A stretch of DNA of 64,000 bases from Echinarachnius parma (lineage: Eukaryota; Echinodermata; Echinoidea; Clypeasteroida; Echinarachniidae), in the NCBI GenBank assembly GCA_037951105.1, contig JBAMJV010003083.1:1-64000 (forward strand), in the 5' to 3' direction. Below the pieces are notes generated by a model. It saw nothing but the letters and a program-made list of their open reading frames with translations, searched no databases and was not told the DNA's origin. This document shows, piece by piece, positions 57,401 through 64,000 of this stretch. The translations under genes and the position numbers were made by a program. Every line of letters begins with the position of its first letter. Positions within the stretch are counted from its first letter, which is position 1.

Positions 57401-60400
57401 TATCTTTAATGATTTCTGCCCCTCAATCTTACAAATAAAATAACAAATAAGATTGAGCAACTACTGTCTACGCCATATATTTCTCATGCACAGATTTTTG
57501 CGAATCAGGACTTAACAATTTTGTGAGTGGTTAAATTCGCGTCTAAGGCTGTTTAATACCAACATGCATTCATGACTGTCTTGAGAGAGATGCTAGTGCA
57601 GTAATGCATGCAATACAGGTACGTGTATTGATTTGCATTTGGTGTCAATATTTTAGCATGTTGTTAATTTCGAGATTCACAAGTGATTCGCGAAATTCTC
57701 TAAAATAAAAACCCTTGCAAAATATATGGTGTATACAGTATTCAAAGGCATACATGTATATCTGTGTAAATGTTAGTTAACCCTTTCAGAACATCTTTCC
57801 TGAACAGTTTTATAGGCTTCTTCCCTGTCAGATAGGTTAATATAAGTCATTGAAATACAGGATTTCTGTTATATTCTCAATATCATCATGCATAAGAATC
57901 AAGCTATTTTTTCACAACTGTTTTCATGTAGTAGGTCAATTACATTGTACATGTTCAGGTATGGCATTGAAACCTGGAATGGATGTCTTTGACTCATCCT
58001 GAATGGGTTCAATTCCTTGAATAGAAACAGATGATATGATATGGATGTGAGTATGGTATGAGGGCAGAGTGAACAATTAAGTGAGGAGATAGGGAATACT
58101 TGAGGTAAGATGCTGTTAGGGTGGGCCAGGGGGGTGGGGTGAATATGTGACATACATACTGTACGTATGTACTTCTACTTAGACCAATTTAAGCAAGATG
58201 GGGTTAAGTTACAGAGCTGGGAGAGCGCTGGTTTGGGAGGGGAGGTGATGCACTTGTCAGGCCATTTAGGCAGCAAAGCATACCAAAGGAAGGAATCAAA
58301 CTGTCTGAAAGGATTTGCTCCCAGTAGAGAATGCAATTACACCAAATCACACATCTTAACTGCTTGATGAGTGCAAGCAAATTGACACCACTTGAAGAGA
58401 TAAGACCCTCTCACACAGGAGCAGAGATAGGTACCTCAAACTAACTCATTCAATTTTGAAGAGAGATAATAATACAGTTTGGGATAGAGTAGCTTTTAGA
58501 ATATAACTGGTAAACATGTAATATCCACTGATCTCAACACAACAAGCATACTGAGCAAATATTGGGGAAGTATGGTAGATGGATGCAGATTGAATCAGAT
58601 CTAGAGTTTAACATAAATAATAATGTTGAACATGTTAAAATGGCTAATCAATACAGTATACAATACTTATACAACATCAGTGTGATGGGGGCCTAATACA
58701 GTTTAATACAGCTCCGGAAGCTTGGCACCAGACTCAACATAAGTGTGAGAGGGGCTTAATACAGTCTCCATCCCTACTAAGGCTGGAGCACTTTTTTATA
58801 TGATTTGGGTGACACCATTACAGATGAGCCCTCTCCTGTCTAATTGACCATACTCATGCCCCATCTTAAGTCTTAACAAAGTCACACTCTACATTTCTCC
58901 AGGAAAATAAGGACTGATATAAATTATGGATAATCTTAAGGACGCTTGCTAGCTTGTTCATACATGCAATACTAAGCACAGGTCCTATCCAATAAAGTAA
59001 AACTTTGTAACGTCAGATACCTTTCTTATTTCTTTAAATCAATAAATAGGATTCGGGGGCTGAAATAAATCTTGGATAATTTTTAAGAATGCTCGTTTGA
59101 TCATCCTATACAATCGAGTCCTGGCTAGGGGGTTGGTGATAATCCGCAGAACTTCCCATTCATTCTATGCATGAACATTGTCGTTTTCAGGCTTCCATTT
59201 ATAAAGTGAATACACATTGTTGCACTTTCCACACTCTAAACAAAGGCCAATAAATTATACATTCTCAGCTCTCCAGCAGTGCACCAAACCATACAATTAT
59301 GTCAGAGCTGCGGTAATAACTCATAATGCAACCTATTTTAGTACTTGACCTGTGCTCTGTGTTCACCAGCTAGCTCCCTATGGTTCAATAGTACAAGGCA
59401 CTTCCCCACACGACCCCTCTCTGTGACATAAGGTCAACAAATGTCACAATATGCTGATCAACGCACTGCACCTTCTATGCCTTCCACATCACACCAAGCA
59501 AATAAGGCCAACAAATATCCTGCCCCTTCAGTCCTTCTGGGCATAAATGAGGTGAAATCAGTGCATGACATAGATTCAGACCAAGGTGAAATCACTGGAT
59601 ATGTTACCATGGATACCATTAGTAATTAAAATCAGGATTTATACACTTCTGGTGTCCTCAAGTTTTGTTATGAGTAGCTACTGATCGGTCAACCATCTCA
59701 GTTGACTACTATTAAACATGGATTTGACCCATTTGGTGGTTTGACAGTTGTCCAAACAATTGGTGAACATACATGTAGGGGCGGGATTAATTGTGACGTC
59801 ATGCATGTACCAGTCCGTTAGTGTGATCGTGCAAGTTGAAAAATCATTTGTAACAAAGTCCATGAAGGAGGGTGGGGGGTGGGGGGGTCTAGGTCTAGGG
59901 TTTGAGTCTAGGTCAAGCCCCTGTGGATCTGTAATATGTGTGAGACAGGACCAGGAAAGGGGGCAAGACTTGAAGGAAGTAAGAAATATCCTCTGATCAT
60001 ATCACCTGCGTGATAGGAAGCTGACAATGTATCAAGTCTGCACATGCAGGTATGATTGATGCTCTACATGTAGACAATGCTCAAATTTACTTTTTGTCAT
60101 TGTTGCCCTGTCCAATGAGTAAAACTCAAGATTTAGAGAGGCCTTAAACCAGATTCTGGTGACCTAAAACAAAGAAACATTACAAATTCTGTCATAATAG
60201 GTTGCACATTCGGGCAAGTCAAATTTAGCATTACAAATGTTGGTAACCCATTTAGCTAATTGTTACTGTTAGTAGCCCCTGCCTGTACTAATTTCAGCAT
60301 TGTTGTAGGTACATGTATGATTGGTCTATATTTGGAAGGCAAGTTGACAAGTTTTACTTTTGCCAAGTACATTTGACATTGTTTTTGTGTTTCATTGTTT

Positions 60401-61128
60401 TTTCAATGAAATTCTTAAATCAGTTCACTTTCACTGGTCAAATGCTTGTTGAACTACAACCAAAACTTAAATATTATTCGTCAATCAATGCATTGTGTTA
60501 CATATTTGATCTACGTCACCTCACTATTTGTTTGCTTGCAAGTAACATCCAAGTCAATAGTTCACACAAATAATAACCCAAATCCCATGTCATTCAGATC
60601 ACACTACTCAGCACTTCTTTCCTTGCTCCACTATACCCCCCCCCCCCTTCTTGCAGTCCCCAGTGCCATGTGCACAAATACTAACAGACCAGAAATATTG
60701 CAATGTGTACAAACATTGCCTGCCTGGCTTTTTACCCAGAGCTTCAAACCAGGCAAAAATCATAACGACATTTTCAGGAGCTAATGTTCAAGCTCGCCAA
60801 CATGAAAAAGGCTCTCTAGAATTAGTTTTGCATTGAACCCTTTGTAAATTTACAATTAACTTTAAAGGGCTCTTGTTGGCGTTCAAAGGGTTAAATCCTA
60901 GGGATTATTTCACTGCTTCACAGACATACATGTACAGTACTTAGTCTATCTACCATTACCAACCAGTCTATAACAGTCTGATCTTCAGGTGAATCTTATA
61001 TTCTCACGATAAGAGAATCAAATCAGACTCAATTGTGTCAATATAGCTTGAAATTCAGAATGTTACTATTAATTGGTAAGAATGACATATTTGACAACTT
61101 TGAAACTGCCCCCAGATATGATGTAAGG
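57401..61128. other. Probable CELF intron, no gene recognised
   Basis: It contains small TTAACCC-type palindromes (57778-57838 and 60834-60893). The latter pairs GAACCCTTTG with CAAAGGGTT. No RRM1-like coding sequence, RNA gene or long open frame is seen. Confidence 0.45.
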
Positions 61129-61215
61129 GAGCTCTTATATGATATGTGGGGGGTCTTTTTTGGCATTTGGGGGGGGGGGGGGGGGAGCTAAATGGCCCGA
61201 TATACGAGGCTCCAT
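61129..61215. repeat. G-tract repeat related to 16835-16925
   Basis: Both contain a G run, TCTTTTTTGGCATTTGGGG, AGCTAAATGGCCC and a closing CTCCATAT or CCCACAT block, with long G homopolymers. Confidence 0.6.
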
Positions 61216-61659
61216 ATTTCTTTCTGCCATGTGGTGAAGTGAACAGACAAGCACTGTCCTTGTAACACTACCTTCAGTTACAATACCAACAATACATTCA
61301 GTATCAGTTCAAATCTATTTACTTGATGTGAAAGGACACAATGCTGACAGACCTGTTTCAGCTGAGTGCCCCATAATGGTGGCTCACCAAGCAAAACCCA
61401 CAATTCATCAGCCCACTCACACTGACAGGGGGAAGACAGGCCAGGTACTATGCACTCTAGTCTTGTCAATATCTGATCAGGCTGCCTGCAATGTTTTGCT
61501 TTATAAGTCACAATTAAGTCAATATTTCCATTTAGTGTGTAACAAGTTGTATTTGAAAAATTGTATTTTTTATTTGAAAAAATTTTGTATTTGAAAAAGT
61601 TGTATTTGAAAAATACTGGAACATTTTGAAGCAATTGAAATATAAATCAATGCACTCTA

Positions 61660-61978
61660 CTTAGGCCCAAATTTTTTTTTTGTTGGATTGGAGTAATGGG
61701 CAACCAAAAATAAGGGTAGGTACATTGTACATGTAGGTAGGGTTTTTTTTTTTTTTTTTTTTTTTTTTTGTGGCAGGATTCGCACAAATACACAAAAACA
61801 CACACGCACACACACACACATATAACACACGCATAACACACACATATCGCAATCGCAACAACAAAAATGGAAATAAATACAAATTTAAAAAATAATACAA
61901 ACTTTTAGGGTCGGCGGTATTTTTAGGGTCGGGCGGGTTACGCCAATACAACAATTTATTTTTCATGGCCTTAATCTA
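61660..61978. mobile_element. Probable MITE with TTAGGCC/GGCCTTAA ends
   Basis: It starts TTAGGCCCAAATTTTT and ends TTTTTCATGGCCTTAA. The interior holds a T run, a CA-rich microsatellite and repeated TTTTAGGGTCGG motifs. Small open frames are low-complexity. Confidence 0.55.
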
Positions 61979-62394
61979 TATATAGTGTTACAATATTCAT
62001 TTAGTCTTGTTTTTTAATTGAACAATACTGTAAGGCATGTAGGTGGGAAACAACATTTGATTCAAAAGATATCAAGTTTTTTTTTTTTTTCTCGCCCGGT
62101 ATCAATTATGGTTTTGCTAGTCCAAACTCCAAGATTCATTTGAAGGATCAGACGGACACCTATTTGTTGAAAACTAATTTGTTATCACATTTACCTTCCC
62201 ACTTATAATACATGCCATAAACCTAATATGTAGGCTTCATATTCAAGTGCAGAATCCAGTATAATTATTCAAATAATGTCCGACTTCAAACAAGAGTCAC
62301 CAAATGAGCCCGAGTGTTGAGAATACCATGTACCTCAGCAGACCATGGAGAGTCAACACGAGAGCAGTGAATTACCACAGACCTGTCATGTGTA

Positions 62395-62710
62395 CACAAC
62401 AAACAACCTTTCTTTACAAACACCTTGCACAAAGGATTGAAAGGATATGTTGTGTTTGTTTGTCTGTCTGTCTGTTAGATTGTATGGATATATGTGATCA
62501 GGTTCTTTTAGACCAGCATGGGTGTGTGATCTGATAACATTTTGTTGAAATACAGGTACTTTCCAACAAAATCCATTCAACCCTCTTTAAACACTCTACC
62601 TTTGCAAACACCTTTCAAAAAAGCTTGGAATGTGTTGCTGTGTCTGTCTGTCTGTCTGTCTGTTAGACTATGATTACATTTGTGTTTGTCTGCATGGATA
62701 TGTGATGAGA
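62395..62710. repeat. Two direct repeats with GTCT microsatellite
   Basis: Two ~180-bp copies share TTTACAAACACCTT / TTTGCAAACACCTTT, TTGAAAGGATATGTTGTG / TTGGAATGTGTTGCTGTG, (TGTC)n, TTAGA-TATG and GGATATGTGAT. Confidence 0.75.
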
Positions 62711-63708
62711 TGACATCAAACACTGGATCATCAACGGCCAAACAGCTAACTGTGCATTAGCACCCAAGTTTAAAAAGTCTCAATTTTGTGTAGAAGTTGT
62801 CCATAAAACTGTGCAATCACTACCTCTGCAGTCTGTATACTTGGGCTATTATTTCAACATCTAACCATTGTTTATTTTTTATAGCATCAGACATTATAAT
62901 GGACTGTTCAAAATCACAAACTGAACTGTCATTAAAAGGGGATACTTTGGGGTGAAACTAGAAGGTAATTGCTGGTGATCACAGCTCCAGAGTCCAGACA
63001 GTGCAAATGTTATTATTGTACCATCAAAAGGTATAAATCAAAGAGTAAAATTTATAAGACTTCCCCTTTTCCCTTAAATTCCTTTAAATGCACTTTTAAG
63101 TGCACATCAATGTTCCTCAATGTAAGTTTTTTTTTCACCCCATGAATAGTAAAAGAACACAACTTTACTTAACATGTTCGTATTACCTTTCTATTCAAGC
63201 ATGACTTTCTATTCCCTTATTTTATTATGATTTGTCTGTACATAGTCATTCTACTCTTTGCTACTAAGTGCAGGGACCCTTCAATGTTGGTTAGCACAGT
63301 TCAGCGTATATACTATAGTAGTGATGTCTCGTGTATCATGTTTGCATGGCAAACACAGGTCGCTAGTCACTCACTACCTTATGGCAAGCCTCACTGGACA
63401 GAAAAGATGTGCTGGTTATATGTATGCAAATTACTATACTAAGTTGATATGCCAAAGCAACCAATCATCTTTCAATATTTAGCCATTTTGAAAGTGAACT
63501 TATGCCAAAAACTAAAACTAAGAATTTAAAAAAAAAGCTTCTAAAATGTTATCTATTTCAGCTACGATATATTTAAGAAATAAGGTGCGAATCATAGAAG
63601 ACTTACTTTTGATTGGTCAAATTCACTCCATATCATCGGGGAGTCTTCAGGTTTTAAAAGGTCGCTTTGCATCCTGCTTTTTAAGGTGTATGTATCTAGT
63701 TTTATATA

Positions 63709-63968
63709 CTTAACCAGCAAGGCCTTCCATACTAGCTTGTGTTGTCTTCATGCAGTCTGCCAGCATGGCTGAGCTAACATGAGGGACAGGTACTACTTAA
63801 CCAGCAAGGCCTTCCATACTAGCTTGTGTTGTCTTCATGCAGTCTGCCAGCATGGCTGAGCTAACATGAGGGACAGGTACTACTTAACCAGCAAGGCCTT
63901 CCATACTAGCTTGTGTTGTCTTCATGCAGTCTGCCAGCATGGCTGAGCTAACATAAGGGACAGGTACC
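63709..63968. repeat. Tandem repeat, three units of 87 bp
   Basis: The units start at 63711, 63798 and 63885 with TAACCAGCAAGGCCTTCC and contain CATGCAGTCTGCCAGCATGG and GAGGGACAGGTACTAC. They are almost identical and may continue outside the window. Confidence 0.93.
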
Positions 63969-64000
63969 ATCCCCACACCATCAACTCGGCCTGTCAAAAC

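Noticed and set aside
61647-61966. Cys/Val-rich short frames
   Set aside because: They translate a CA microsatellite and a T run within a repeat.
46398-64000. RRM1 exons of CELF
   Set aside because: I looked on the minus strand for FVGQ-P, NVLRDR and GCCFVTF-like coding with splice sites and found none; they are presumably outside the window.
1-64000. CRISPR arrays, bacterial operons, phage or viral genes
   Set aside because: No regularly spaced identical repeats with unique spacers and no bacterial or viral coding signatures; tandem arrays here have no spacers.

Overview
The window is animal DNA: AT-rich, mostly intron, dense in short inverted-repeat transposons, tRNA-derived SINE remnants and mini/microsatellites, with small coding islands bounded by GT-AG splice sites. 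The two recognisable genes and the repeat types suggest a marine invertebrate, probably a deuterostome such as an echinoderm, hemichordate or cephalochordate. The species cannot be fixed from the sequence alone.

The main gene runs on the minus strand from about 46.4 kb down to at least 16.6 kb. It is a CELF (CUGBP/Elav-like) RNA-binding protein. I could place 13 coding exons: one before RRM2, the first half of RRM2, the end of RRM2 with the start of the linker, seven more linker exons, the exon leading into RRM3, and two RRM3 exons ending in a stop codon. RRM1 is not in the window; it should lie beyond 64 kb. The second half of RRM2 (an exon of 80 nt in vertebrate homologues) should lie between 40.69 and 42.94 kb, but I cannot find it. 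Eight consecutive exon junctions from 39.67 to 16.76 kb fall in phase 1, so the linker exons can be skipped or included without changing frame. The stop codon lies one base before a strong 5' splice site, so the 3' UTR is spliced and continues toward 1 kb.

Nested in the last linker intron, on the plus strand, is an intronless alpha-1,3-fucosyltransferase-like gene (GT10, 18026-19291) with its own TATA box. Downstream, to 21.15 kb, lie scrambled partial copies: a truncated 5' copy, a promoter copy, and 3'-end copies in both orientations forming a palindrome.

Four CELF exons are followed, in the intron immediately downstream, by decayed copies of their own donor-side ends: RRM2 (two copies), the 38.15 kb linker exon (one), the 36.25 kb linker exon (about five, embedded in CATA/CAGA microsatellite) and the first RRM3 exon (one). 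This repeated pattern is the most unusual feature of the window.

The rest is repeats: TTAAAGGG-ended and TTAACCC-ended MITEs, a Harbinger-like hairpin family with TTA target duplications (one copy nested in another MITE), a 53-bp-TIR element carrying a SINE, a foldback element, several tandem arrays, and long G/C, A/T tracts. From 1 to 16.6 kb there is no recognisable coding sequence (possibly 3' UTR and intergenic). From 46.4 to 64 kb there is none either (presumably a long CELF intron).
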